This document shows positions 51,014 through 58,757 of a stretch of 64,000 nt of DNA, in pieces. Numbering within the stretch: position 1 is the first letter of the stretch; each line of letters starts with the position of its first letter. The stretch is taken from NCBI RefSeq assembly GCF_024753285.1, contig NZ_JANUGW010000023.1, positions 1 through 64,000 on the forward strand, written 5' to 3'. The DNA is from Massilia pinisoli (lineage in GTDB: Bacteria; Pseudomonadota; Gammaproteobacteria; Burkholderiales; Burkholderiaceae_D). A model generated the notes under the pieces. It had not been told where the DNA came from and did not search any database. It saw only the letters and a list, made by a program, of their open reading frames with translations. A program made the translations under genes and the position numbers.

Positions 51014-51346
51014 TCACTTCAGGCGCAGCTCATTCCTGACCGATCTGACGCCCCTCACGGTGCGCGCGGCCGCGGCGGCCGCCGCCACGTCGTCCGCCGA
51101 GCTCACGAATCCGCTTAGCCGGACGACCCCCTGGTCCGTGTCGACGTCGATCTCGTTCGCCTTCAGGCTGGCATCGCCGAGGAGGGCGGCCTTCACGCCG
51201 GCCGTGATGCCGGCGTCGCCGGTTCGCTGGACGGCCACCGTCGGGTGGTCCGTCGCGCATCCCGCGATCCCGCACAGGACCAGGGCCGCCAGCAGCGCCG
51301 ATGCACCAACCGCTGCCGGGGTCTTGCCTTTGCCGAATCGTGTCAT
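51014..51346 (-). CDS. BON-domain lipoprotein
   Basis: A 110-residue protein with lipobox IAGC (Cys about 30) and one BON domain: DAGITAGVKAALLGDASLKANEIDV, then QGVVRLSGFVSSADDVAAA and GVRSVRNELRLK. BON domains bind membranes or polysaccharide and appear in osmotic-shock proteins such as OsmY. It is paralogous to the gene at 58316. Confidence 0.88.
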   Translation of the reverse strand: MTRFGKGKTPAAVGASALLAALVLCGIAGCATDHPTVAVQRTGDAGITAGVKAALLGDASLKANEIDVDTDQGVVRLSGFVSSADDVAAAAAAARTVRGVRSVRNELRLK

Positions 51347-51472
51347 TACCGTCCTGCTTTCCTCGCGATGCTTGCCTGGCGTTCGGGAACGGCGCCGGCC
51401 TTACCATGTGTTCAGAATAAATCTGCCGTGCATAGCGGTCTGTACGACAAATAACACTGTGTCATCCCCGCC

Positions 51473-53533
51473 TCAACGCTTTGCGCTTTTCCCGGGCGGC
51501 GGCGCCACGGGCTTGGCACCGGCCTGCGCCAGCAGCGCGCCGCACGGGCTGTCCTTGCCCGGTCCGGTGTTAATCAACGGCAGCAGGGCGGCCGCCGGTG
51601 CAGCGACGATGGCCAACGCGGCCGCCGCGCCGCCCTTCATGACGAGCACTTTCTTGTCGAGCGACAGGTCCGGATGCTTGAACGTGCCGCGCACGAAGAA
51701 CGGCGTGCGCAACGTGAAGATGCGCAGCGCTTTTGTCTCCGGCTTGATGCGCAGGTCGAGCTGCTCGGTCGACATGTTGACCCAGCCATTGATGTCGACG
51801 ATCGCGTCATCCGTGTCGAGCACGAACGTGCGCGTGCGCGCGACGCCGTCCTTCACGCCGAGGTCGGCGGCGAGGCAGTTCAGCTTGACTTCCTTGTCGC
51901 CGAACAGCTTCGTGATGATGACGTTGCCCACGTTCAGCCCGGCTTCCTCGAGCAACAGCTTGCTGACGACGCCCTGGCTGACGAGGCCTTTCACTTCACC
52001 GTTCGCGTCGGCCAGCATGGCGCCCACGGAATCACCGGTTGCCGTCAGCTTCGCCTCGCCATAGATCGATCCGACCGTCGCCTGCATCTTTTCGATCTGC
52101 GGGAACAATTCCTTGATGTGGATGTCGCGCGCCTTCACATCGGCCGTCGCCTTGATGGGATTGTTCGGGTTGCTGCCGTCCAGCTTGATGTTCGAATTGA
52201 CGTTGCCGCCGGCCATGGCGAAGTCGAGCGGCTGCAGGGTGAGCACGCCGTCGTTCATCACGACATGGCTTTGCAGCTTGCTGAGCGGCAGGTCCTTGTC
52301 CTTGACGATGCGGTCGGCCGTGAAGCGGACGTCGGCGTCCAACGCCTTCCAGCGCTCCGTGTGGAATTTTTCGACCGGTAACGCCTTGCCTTCCGGCTGC
52401 ACCGCGTCGACGCCGCGCGCGCGCTTGCTCGCGTTGGAATCGGCGCCGATCAGCGGGCCGAGGTCGGCGAAGCGCAGCTGGTGCGACACGATGGTACCGG
52501 TCAGCTTGTTGCGCGGCTTGCCCGTGACGAATTCGAGGTGGCCCGCGATGTCGGACTGGCCCACCTTGCCCTTGAACTTGTCGTACACCCAGCGGGTCTT
52601 GTCCTTGTCCAGCGTGCCCGTCAGGTGGCCGTCCGTCGAGAACGCGGGTGTCTCCGGCAGCAGCACGCCCGTGAACGGATACAGCCGCGCCATCGACGGC
52701 GCCGCCAGCGTCAGCTTCAGGTCCATGCCCGCGAGGTGGGCCGGGCGCGTGACAGTCCCTTCGATGGCGACGCGCGTGTTGGCCGAGTGCACGTCGGCCT
52801 GGATGGGGAAGGGTTCGTCCTGGTTGCGCAGCGACAGCACCTTGCCCGCCTTGCCGCCGCCGCCCACGGGCGCGCCGTTGTACTCGCCGCGCAGCTGGAA
52901 CGCGATGCCGTACGTCGGGTCGTTCGCGATCGTGTCGATGTCCGCGGTGACGTCGGCCTTCGTGACGGCGTCGATCACGTGGATCGTGCCCTTGTTCAGC
53001 ACGACGCGCTCGAGGTCGAGCGTCCAGTTCGATTTCTTCTGTTCCGGCTTGTAGACCCAGTTGTAGTGCGTGGCATCCGTGCGCAGCAATTCCGCCTGCG
53101 GACCGTCGAAGCGCAGCACGGGCACATGGATCGTGTGGGTCAGCAGGGCGAACGGATCGAGCGAGAACGAGAACTGGCGCACGCTCGCCATGTCGCGCTG
53201 GGGCAGGCCGGCGGGGTTGCCCACGTGGACGTCGTTCGCGTACAGGTGCGGCCACGGGATGTAGTCGCGCCACGTTCGCTGGCCTTTCGGTATGCTTTTG
53301 GAAGGCTGCTCCCAATGCACCGCGAGGTCGCCGCGGATCACGAACGGGCGCTCGATCGCATCGCTGACTTTCTCGTCGAGCCAGGGCTTGACGCGGTTCC
53401 AGTCGAACGTGAGGAGGATGATGATGGCGATGACAGGTATCGCCACCAGCACGCCGACGATGCCGAGCGTGATTTTCGCCGGACGCGACAGATGCGCGCC
53501 CTGCCTGGGCTGTTGGGCTGGTTGGGTTGTCAT
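51473..53533 (-). CDS. AsmA-family envelope protein
   Basis: A 686-residue protein with one N-terminal membrane helix (about 20-42) and the AsmA start pattern LTFDWNRVKPWLDEKVSDAIERPFVIRGDLAVHW. A long repeating beta-structure runs to the AsmA C-terminal region (LADANGEVKGLVSQGVVSKLLLEEAGLNVGN). AsmA-type proteins are bridge-like and help move phospholipids between the membranes. A dyad of the shared family lies about 65 bases before the start. It is divergent from the DUF4398-OmpA operon. Confidence 0.88.
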   Translation of the reverse strand: MTTQPAQQPRQGAHLSRPAKITLGIVGVLVAIPVIAIIILLTFDWNRVKPWLDEKVSDAIERPFVIRGDLAVHWEQPSKSIPKGQRTWRDYIPWPHLYANDVHVGNPAGLPQRDMASVRQFSFSLDPFALLTHTIHVPVLRFDGPQAELLRTDATHYNWVYKPEQKKSNWTLDLERVVLNKGTIHVIDAVTKADVTADIDTIANDPTYGIAFQLRGEYNGAPVGGGGKAGKVLSLRNQDEPFPIQADVHSANTRVAIEGTVTRPAHLAGMDLKLTLAAPSMARLYPFTGVLLPETPAFSTDGHLTGTLDKDKTRWVYDKFKGKVGQSDIAGHLEFVTGKPRNKLTGTIVSHQLRFADLGPLIGADSNASKRARGVDAVQPEGKALPVEKFHTERWKALDADVRFTADRIVKDKDLPLSKLQSHVVMNDGVLTLQPLDFAMAGGNVNSNIKLDGSNPNNPIKATADVKARDIHIKELFPQIEKMQATVGSIYGEAKLTATGDSVGAMLADANGEVKGLVSQGVVSKLLLEEAGLNVGNVIITKLFGDKEVKLNCLAADLGVKDGVARTRTFVLDTDDAIVDINGWVNMSTEQLDLRIKPETKALRIFTLRTPFFVRGTFKHPDLSLDKKVLVMKGGAAAALAIVAAPAAALLPLINTGPGKDSPCGALLAQAGAKPVAPPPGKSAKR

Positions 53534-53591
53534 GGCCTTCCTTCTGGTGGGATGGGTGCATGCAGATTAGCGTAAAGGTCGGCTCGTCAAT

Positions 53592-53605
53592 GTGCGGTGC
53601 CGCAC
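53592..53605. promoter_or_regulatory. GTNCG-N4-CGNAC dyad before the AsmA-family gene
   Basis: GTGCG-GTGC-CGCAC, a perfect dyad centred about 65 bases from the AsmA-family start (53533) and about 123 bases from the divergent start at 53722. Confidence 0.65.
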
Positions 53606-53642
53606 CGTGGCCCGGCCGTGGGCGTCCCGAGGCCGTGCGTAT

Positions 53643-53656
53643 GTGCGGCAGCGAAC
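53643..53656. promoter_or_regulatory. GTNCG-N4-CGNAC dyad before the DUF4398 gene
   Basis: GTGCG-GCAG-CGAAC, centred about 72 bases upstream of the start at 53722. It is the second copy in this divergent region, so each gene has its own at a similar distance. Confidence 0.65.
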
Positions 53657-53721
53657 CGATCTCGTCGGGCTTGAGGGTTATAACGTTACCAACACATTCA
53701 GTCAACGACAGGAGTCGCAAG

Positions 53722-54117
53722 ATGAATACAAAATCGATGGACCTGCTGGTGCGGGTCGGCGCAGCCGCTGCGGTTCTTTCGCTGGCCGCGTGCGCCAGCC
53801 CGGAGAAGACCCCGGCCACGGCTGCCGTCGCGGTGTCGAACAACGCCGTCGAAAACGCCGTGTCGGCGGGTGCGCCCGAACTGGCACCGGCCGAGATCAC
53901 GTCCGCGCGCGACAAGATGATGCGCGCCAACCAGGCCCTCGCGGCCAAGGATTACAAGACGGCGCGCGACCTCGCGATCCAGGCCCAGGCCGACGCCAAG
54001 CTGGCGCAGAGCAAGGCCAATTCCGCGAAGGCCACGGCGGCGGCCGACGCCCTCAACGAGGACCTGCGCGTGTTGCGCCAGGAAGTCGACCGCGCCAATT
54101 CCGACCAGCAGCAGTAA
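53722..54117 (+). CDS. DUF4398 lipoprotein
   Basis: A 131-residue lipoprotein (lipobox LAAC, Cys about 24). The mature part is helical with the DUF4398 pattern APAEITSARDKMMRANQALAAKDYKTARDLAIQAQADAKLAQSK. AGGAG lies 7 bases before the ATG. It leads an operon with an OmpA-family protein that contains a similar helical region, suggesting the two interact. Confidence 0.85.
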   Translation: MNTKSMDLLVRVGAAAAVLSLAACASPEKTPATAAVAVSNNAVENAVSAGAPELAPAEITSARDKMMRANQALAAKDYKTARDLAIQAQADAKLAQSKANSAKATAAADALNEDLRVLRQEVDRANSDQQQ

Positions 54118-54191
54118 GGCAGGGCGGCAACGCGCCGCCTAACAACAAGAACCGCGCCGCCAACGCGCGCCAGACCGCAGAAAGGAAGATC

Positions 54192-55109
54192 ATGAACCTG
54201 ATGAAGGCAATCGCATTTGCCGGCGCACTGATGCTGGCCGCCTGCAGCACCGTCCCGACCACGACGCCCACGCTGGACGAGGCGCGCGCCGACTTCGTCG
54301 CGGCCAACAACAATCCGCAGGTCGCGACGTACGCGCCGCTCGAATTCAAGCAGGCCAGCGAGGCCCTTGACCGCGCGAACCAGGCCGCCGCCAAGCGCGA
54401 GAGCCTCGACACCATCGACCGCCTGGCGTACGTCGCCAAGCAGCGCATCGCCACCGCGCAGGAAATCGCGAAGTCGAAGGCCGCCGAGGCCGAGGTCGCC
54501 AACGCGAGCCGCGAGCGCGACCGCGTGCAGCTGGAAGCGCGCACGGCCGAGGCCGACCGCGCCAAGCGCGACGCGAACGCCGCCCAGGCGCAGGCCGCCG
54601 CCGCCCAGGCCCAGGCCCAGGATGCGCAGGCCCAGGCCGCGGCGGCCCAGCAGCAGGCCGCCCAGCAGTCCGAGCGCGCTGCGCACCTGGAAGCCTTGCT
54701 TGCCGACCTGCATGCGCAGAAGACGGAGCGCGGCATGATCGTCACGATCGGCGACGTGCTGTTCGCCACCGACCGCGCGGAATTGAACGCGAACGGCATG
54801 GCGACCGTACGCAAGCTGGCCGAGATCATGACGCAGAACCCCGACCGTACCGTGATGGTCGAAGGCTTTACCGACAGCACGGGCAGCGCCGCGCACAACA
54901 AGGACCTGTCCGAGCGCCGCGCGGCGTCCGTGGCCCAGGCCCTGGTCGGCCTCGGTGTGTCGCGCGAACGCATCGGCATGCGCGGCTATGGCGAAGCCTT
55001 CCCCGTCGCGCCGAACAACACGGCATCCAACCGCCAGCTGAACCGCCGCGTGGAGATCGTGCTGTCGAACGCGGGCGCGACGATCCCGCCGCGCGCGGCG
55101 CAGCGCTGA
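54192..55109 (+). CDS. DUF4398-OmpA fusion lipoprotein
   Basis: A 305-residue lipoprotein (lipobox LAAC, Cys about 18). A DUF4398-like helical region (to about 95) is followed by an Ala/Gln-rich coiled coil (about 95-175). The C-terminal OmpA domain is complete: DVLFATDRAELNANG, VEGFTDSTGSAAHNKDLSERRA, GYGEAFPVAPN and NRRVEIVL. The coiled coil could span the periplasm from outer membrane to peptidoglycan. A small hairpin, GGGCGGCAACGCGCCGCC, lies between it and the preceding gene. Confidence 0.9.
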   Translation: MNLMKAIAFAGALMLAACSTVPTTTPTLDEARADFVAANNNPQVATYAPLEFKQASEALDRANQAAAKRESLDTIDRLAYVAKQRIATAQEIAKSKAAEAEVANASRERDRVQLEARTAEADRAKRDANAAQAQAAAAQAQAQDAQAQAAAAQQQAAQQSERAAHLEALLADLHAQKTERGMIVTIGDVLFATDRAELNANGMATVRKLAEIMTQNPDRTVMVEGFTDSTGSAAHNKDLSERRAASVAQALVGLGVSRERIGMRGYGEAFPVAPNNTASNRQLNRRVEIVLSNAGATIPPRAAQR

Positions 55110-55146
55110 CTGAGAGTTTGAACCCCCACTGAAAGAGGAAAGTTTC

Positions 55147-55683
55147 ATGGAACAGAACGCATCCAACCTGGCGCACGGCTTCGACATCGCGGAGATCCGC
55201 CGCGCGGCCGCCAATCTCGAAGACGGCGCCGTCACCGAGGGCTACGCGGCCGACCGCGAAGCCGTCGTCGCCATGCTCAACGCCGCGCTCGCAACGGAGC
55301 TGCTCTGCGTGCTGCGCTACAAGCGCCATTACTTCACCGTGAGCGGTCCGAACACGGGCCACATCAAGGCCGAGTTCCTCGAGCACGCGCAGCAGGAGCA
55401 GGACCACGCCGACCGCATCGCCGAGCGCATCGTGCAGCTGAACGGCTCGCCGAACTTCAACCCGGCCACGCTCACGCAGCGCAGCCATGCGGAGTACGAC
55501 GATTCGGACGACGTGCAGGCGATGATCCGCGCCGACCTGATCGCCGAGCGCGTCGCGATCGAATCGTACCGACAGATGATCCAGGCCATCGGCGACAAGG
55601 ACCCGACGACGAAGAACATGCTGATCGAGATCCTGGCCACCGAGGAAGAGCACGCGGACGACATGCGCGACCTGCTGGCCTGA
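55147..55683 (+). CDS. Ferritin-like diiron protein (bacterioferritin-type)
   Basis: A 178-residue four-helix protein. Likely iron ligands are Glu51 (ALATELLCVLRYKRH), Glu84 and His87 (EQDHADR), Glu134 (IAERVAIESYRQ) and the EEEHADD helix near 166-172. It lacks the bacterioferritin haem Met position as far as I can align. It may store iron or protect from oxidants. It lies within the stress operon between the OmpA fusion and the YqjD-like gene. GAGGAAAG precedes the ATG. Confidence 0.85.
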   Translation: MEQNASNLAHGFDIAEIRRAAANLEDGAVTEGYAADREAVVAMLNAALATELLCVLRYKRHYFTVSGPNTGHIKAEFLEHAQQEQDHADRIAERIVQLNGSPNFNPATLTQRSHAEYDDSDDVQAMIRADLIAERVAIESYRQMIQAIGDKDPTTKNMLIEILATEEEHADDMRDLLA

Positions 55684-55719
55684 ACCTTTTACCTACCCAC
55701 CAATAACGAGGAGAACATC

Positions 55720-56061
55720 ATGCTAGAAAACATCAGCCGCGCCAACGGCAACGCATCGGCCGTCAACGGTGCCGCGAAAGACACTTCCGGCGACATGAAG
55801 GCGCTCGTGAAAGACGCCCAGTCGCTGCTGAGCGCCGCCGCATCCCTCACGGGCAACAAGGCCGACGAACTGCGCGAGCGCGGCATGGAGCTGCTCGACC
55901 AGGCGCTGGGCAAGGCCAGCAAATACCAGGATCAAGCCATGGTCAAAGGCAAGGAACTGGCACGCACGGCCGATGTCTACGTGAAGGACAACCCATGGCG
56001 CACCGTGGCCGTGGCGGCCGGTGTCGGCCTGCTACTGGGTGTCATTCTGGGCCGCAAATAA
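55720..56061 (+). CDS. DUF883/YqjD-ElaB-type membrane-anchored protein
   Basis: A 113-residue protein. A long amphipathic helical region (DTSGDMKALVKDAQSLLSAAASL) is followed by NPWRTVAVAAGVGLLLGVILGRK, the membrane anchor and tail typical of YqjD/ElaB. E. coli YqjD and ElaB bind ribosomes and the inner membrane in stationary phase. It is first of a yqjD-yqjE-yqjK-like trio. Confidence 0.9.
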   Translation: MLENISRANGNASAVNGAAKDTSGDMKALVKDAQSLLSAAASLTGNKADELRERGMELLDQALGKASKYQDQAMVKGKELARTADVYVKDNPWRTVAVAAGVGLLLGVILGRK

Positions 56062-56079
56062 ATCCGGTCGGGGGCAGCC

Positions 56080-56466
56080 ATGGATAACAACGAAACCGTC
56101 GTGCATAGCCCCGGCCTCTTGGGTGGGATCACGGGCCTGGCAAAGAATCTGTTCGGCCTCGTCGTGTCGCGACTGGAACTCGCGGCGCTCGAGCTGACGG
56201 AAGTGCGCAACCACGTGATCGAACTCGTGGCCATCTTCGCGATGGCCGCCCTGGCCACCTGGTTCGCCCTGGCCTACGGCACCGCCACGATCGTGGCGCT
56301 GGCGTGGGAAGAAATGGGGTGGAAGATCCTGCTGGTCATGTTCGTCGTGTTCGCCGTGATCACCCTGATCCTCGTGATGAAGGGTCTGTCGATGCTCAAG
56401 CAGGGCAAGCTGGCGTTCCCGGAGACCATGAAGGAATTGCGCAACGACCGCGACATGCTCATGTGA
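56080..56466 (+). CDS. YqjE-type (phage holin family) membrane protein
   Basis: A 128-residue protein with two central membrane helices (about 48-72 and 82-103) between helical ends (LFGLVVSRLELAALELTEV and KQGKLAFPETMKELRNDRD). It is the YqjE partner of YqjD; the holin name of the family does not imply lysis. It begins 18 bases after the DUF883 gene. Confidence 0.87.
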   Translation: MDNNETVVHSPGLLGGITGLAKNLFGLVVSRLELAALELTEVRNHVIELVAIFAMAALATWFALAYGTATIVALAWEEMGWKILLVMFVVFAVITLILVMKGLSMLKQGKLAFPETMKELRNDRDMLM

Positions 56467-56484
56467 GCAGAAAGGATCTCGACC

Positions 56485-56850
56485 ATGGGAAAGACGATCG
56501 GCCACCACACGCAAGGCTCCCACGAGGAGCGCAAGCGGGCGCTGTTGCGTGACGGCGAGTTTTATCGCACGGGCGTCGCGCATGCGCGCGCGCAGATCAA
56601 GCACGCGGCGCGCCCCGAAGTGATGCTGCACTCCGTTATCGACCACGCCACCTGGGCCTTGCGCACGCGTGCCGACGCATTGCTGAAGCCCACCGGCACG
56701 AGCATCTCCGTGATCGCGCCGTATGCGCTGACGGTGCTGGGCTTCATCCGCAAGCGCAACCTCGGCAAGCCGGCGCTGGGCGCGGCCGTCATCCTGGGTG
56801 CGCTCGGTTGGTACTTGCAGCGCAAACGCGCGCAGCAAGTGGCATACTAG
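56485..56850 (+). CDS. YqjK-position hypothetical protein
   Basis: A 121-residue basic protein: SHEERKRALLRDGEFYRTGVAHARAQIKH at the start, a helical middle, and hydrophobic segments near SISVIAPYALTVLGFI and AAVILGALGWYL. By position it equals YqjK, but I do not see strong similarity. Last gene of the operon, before a GC-rich hairpin. Confidence 0.72.
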   Translation: MGKTIGHHTQGSHEERKRALLRDGEFYRTGVAHARAQIKHAARPEVMLHSVIDHATWALRTRADALLKPTGTSISVIAPYALTVLGFIRKRNLGKPALGAAVILGALGWYLQRKRAQQVAY

Positions 56851-56857
56851 GGACAAC

Positions 56858-56880
56858 GCGCCGGCCCGTACGGCCGGCGC
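56858..56880. terminator. GC-rich hairpin after the yqjDE-like operon
   Basis: GCGCCGGCC (56858-56866) pairs with GGCCGGCGC (56872-56880). It starts 8 bases after the stop codon. No U-run follows, so it may need Rho or only protect the 3' end. Confidence 0.5.
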
Positions 56881-56977
56881 CTTGCAGGAATATGGTGGGG
56901 CTTGAGCGGCGTCGCAATCTTCGATTGGACGCCGTCTTTTTTTGCAGGCGATGCAGACATGTAGGTGCGCGCAGGTG

Positions 56978-57002
56978 AAAAAAAAGCCGGCAGAGCCGGC
57001 TT
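56978..57002 (-). terminator. Rho-independent terminator
   Basis: AAGCCGGC-TCT-GCCGGCTT read on the minus strand, then a run of T residues (complement of 56978-56985). It terminates the glycine-zipper lipoprotein gene that ends at 57025. Confidence 0.9.
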
Positions 57003-57024
57003 GAAGACTACCAGCAACATCCGC

Positions 57025-57489
57025 TCAATAGCGATACACGCGGCCGTCGACGATGCGCACGCGGTTGCCCACGCGCAGGTCGTACACATTGTCCTGGACG
57101 ATGGTGCGGTATTCGCCATTGTCGAGGCGGACATTGACGGCGTACGCCTGCTGGCCTTCCGCACCACGGTTCGCTTCCACGCGGTTGCCGATCGCCGCGC
57201 CGGCCACGCCGCCGGCGACCGTCGCCGCGGTACGGCCGCCACCGCTGCCGACCTGGTTGCCGGCGAGCGCACCGACGAGGCCGCCGACGATCGCGCCGGC
57301 ACCGCTCGTGCGGCCGTCGGCCGTCGTGGTCTGGATCGATTCGATCGTGCCGTAGCCCGTGGCCGCCGTGTTGTCGTAGCCGCTGCGGTAGCCATCGTTG
57401 GCGTAGGAGGGCTGGGACGACTGGCTGGCGCAGCCCCCGAGGAGCGCACTGGCCGCCACGACGGCGGCAAGGGTACGAGTAGCTTTCAT
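57025..57489 (-). CDS. Glycine-zipper 2TM lipoprotein (SlyB-like)
   Basis: A 154-residue lipoprotein with lipobox LGGC (Cys about 20). It has the unit seen in the protein at 48885: GTIESIQTTTADGRTSGAG, the glycine zipper (GGLVGALAGNQVGSG and VAGGVAGAAIGNRVE), and a beta end (VNVRLDNGEYRTI, GNRVRIVDGRVYRY). SlyB-type lipoproteins stabilise the outer membrane in stress. AGGAGA precedes ATG 57489. A shared dyad lies about 64 bases upstream. Confidence 0.87.
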   Translation of the reverse strand: MKATRTLAAVVAASALLGGCASQSSQPSYANDGYRSGYDNTAATGYGTIESIQTTTADGRTSGAGAIVGGLVGALAGNQVGSGGGRTAATVAGGVAGAAIGNRVEANRGAEGQQAYAVNVRLDNGEYRTIVQDNVYDLRVGNRVRIVDGRVYRY

Positions 57490-57546
57490 GACTTGTTCTC
57501 CTGGCAAAAATGTAGGACCAGATTACGCAGTCATGTGTAATGGGTC

Positions 57547-57560
57547 TGTGCGATGACGCA
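57547..57560. promoter_or_regulatory. GTNCG-N4-CGNAC dyad before the SlyB-like gene
   Basis: GTGCG-ATGA-CGCAC, a perfect dyad centred about 64 bases from the start at 57489. Confidence 0.6.
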
Positions 57561-57608
57561 CCCACCTCTCGACCGTAAGTGCCCGCTTTCCACCATCTCC
57601 GTTCCTGT

Positions 57609-57622
57609 GTTCGTCACCGAAC
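57609..57622. promoter_or_regulatory. GTNCG-N4-CGNAC dyad before the Cys-repeat protein gene
   Basis: GTTCG-TCAC-CGAAC (with outer T and A pairing), centred about 79 bases before the start at 57695. It gives the divergent pair one dyad each. Confidence 0.55.
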
Positions 57623-57694
57623 AGAAATCGTCGTTACAGCCGAGTAAAACATCACCAGTACGTTGGAAAACGTGGCAACGAAGGAGAACAAGAA

Positions 57695-58243
57695 ATGCGA
57701 ATATCACACGTCATCCTGCTGCTGGGCGCGGCCTTGTTGTGGGGCGCGTCACATGTCCATGCGGCGACGCCGGAAGCCAAACTGGCTTACCAGCAAGCCC
57801 GCGACGCGGCCGCCGCCACGTACAAGACGGCACGCGCCCGCTGCGACGCCATCACGGGTAATCCGAAGGACGTCTGCGTGCTCGAGGCCAAGGCCGCGCG
57901 CGTGCGCGCCGACGAGGAAGCGCAGGCCAAGTACGAAGACACGTTGAAGGCCTACACCCGGGCGCGCATGCGCATCGCGTCCGCGAACTACGACCTCGAC
58001 AAGGCACGTTGCGCCGGTCTGACGGGCAACGACAAGGACGTCTGCAAGGAAGAGGCGAAAGCCCGCTTCGTCGCCGCGCAGGCCGACGCGCGGGCCGACC
58101 AGAAGACGATCCAGGCGCGCGACGACGCCCGCGCCGACAAGGAAGACGCCGCGTACCGCGTAGCCAAGGAAAAATGCGACGCCTTCGCTGGCGCCGCCAA
58201 GGATCAATGCATCTCGGCTGCGAAGGCCGAGTTCGGCAAGTGA
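57695..58243 (+). CDS. Periplasmic three-repeat cysteine-pair protein
   Basis: A 182-residue protein with a signal peptide (cleavage near VHA-ATP). The mature part is Ala/Lys/Asp-rich helix interrupted by three copies of Cys-x4-Gly-x2-Lys-Asp-x-Cys, with cysteines at 50/61, 106/117 and 161/172. The spacing of about 55 residues shows internal triplication. Each pair probably forms a disulfide in the periplasm. I do not recognise a characterised family; the helices give it a TolA-like look. Confidence 0.78.
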   Translation: MRISHVILLLGAALLWGASHVHAATPEAKLAYQQARDAAAATYKTARARCDAITGNPKDVCVLEAKAARVRADEEAQAKYEDTLKAYTRARMRIASANYDLDKARCAGLTGNDKDVCKEEAKARFVAAQADARADQKTIQARDDARADKEDAAYRVAKEKCDAFAGAAKDQCISAAKAEFGK

Positions 58244-58261
58244 CGCACCCATTCAACCGCA

Positions 58262-58275
58262 GTACGCTCGTGAAC
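58262..58275. promoter_or_regulatory. Imperfect dyad before the BON gene
   Basis: GTACG-CTCG-TGAAC differs from GTNCG-N4-CGNAC by one base. It is centred about 47 bases before the start at 58316. It is listed as a weak member. Confidence 0.3.
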
Positions 58276-58315
58276 GGGCACAACCAGTACCACCTCTACT
58301 AACAAGGAGTTCATC

Positions 58316-58630
58316 ATGAACGTGACCAAACGCATCGCCACCGCCATCTTCACCGCCACCGTCGCCTTCACCGTCGTCGGCTGCTCGTCGAGCCCGACCA
58401 AGGAAAGCACGGGCGAGTACATCGACGACGCCGCCATCACGGCGAAGGTCAAGGCCGCAATCTTCAATGAGCCCACGCTGAAGGCGACCGAGATCAACGT
58501 CGAGACCTACAAGGGCGACGTGCAGCTGTCGGGCTTCGTGGCCCAGCCGCAGGATGCGACCAAGGCCGCCGATGTGGCCCGTGGCGTCAAGGGTGTGGCA
58601 TCGGTCAAGAACGACATCCGCGTAAAATAA
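58316..58630 (+). CDS. BON-domain lipoprotein
   Basis: A 104-residue protein with lipobox VVGC (Cys about 23) and one BON domain: DDAAITAKVKAAIFNEPTLKATEINVETYKGDVQLSGFV and KGVASVKNDIRVK. It is paralogous to the BON protein at 51014. AAGGAG precedes the ATG. Downstream are overlapping hairpins and a U-run. Confidence 0.9.
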   Translation: MNVTKRIATAIFTATVAFTVVGCSSSPTKESTGEYIDDAAITAKVKAAIFNEPTLKATEINVETYKGDVQLSGFVAQPQDATKAADVARGVKGVASVKNDIRVK

Positions 58631-58691
58631 ACCCGCCGGGACGGCCTGCGTGACGGCCGTTCCCCGGGGTGTCGCGACTGCCGCGTCATGC

Positions 58692-58745
58692 GGCATCCGC
58701 CGGACGGAAAGCCGGCCGGCGGATGCCCGGGACCGGCTTTTTTTT
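58692..58745 (+). terminator. Overlapping hairpins with U-run before the AI-2E transporter gene
   Basis: GGCATCCGCCGG (58692-58703) pairs with CCGGCGGATGCC (58716-58727). A second hairpin, AGCCGG (58710-58715) with CCGGCT (58733-58738), is followed by eight T residues. The two interleave, so only one can form fully. The U-run ends 12 bases before the next start codon. Confidence 0.65.
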
Positions 58746-58757
58746 CAGGCAGGTATC

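Noticed and set aside
56080..56466. Phage holin family protein as a prophage sign
   Set aside because: It is the YqjE partner in a yqjD-yqjE arrangement, with no phage gene near.
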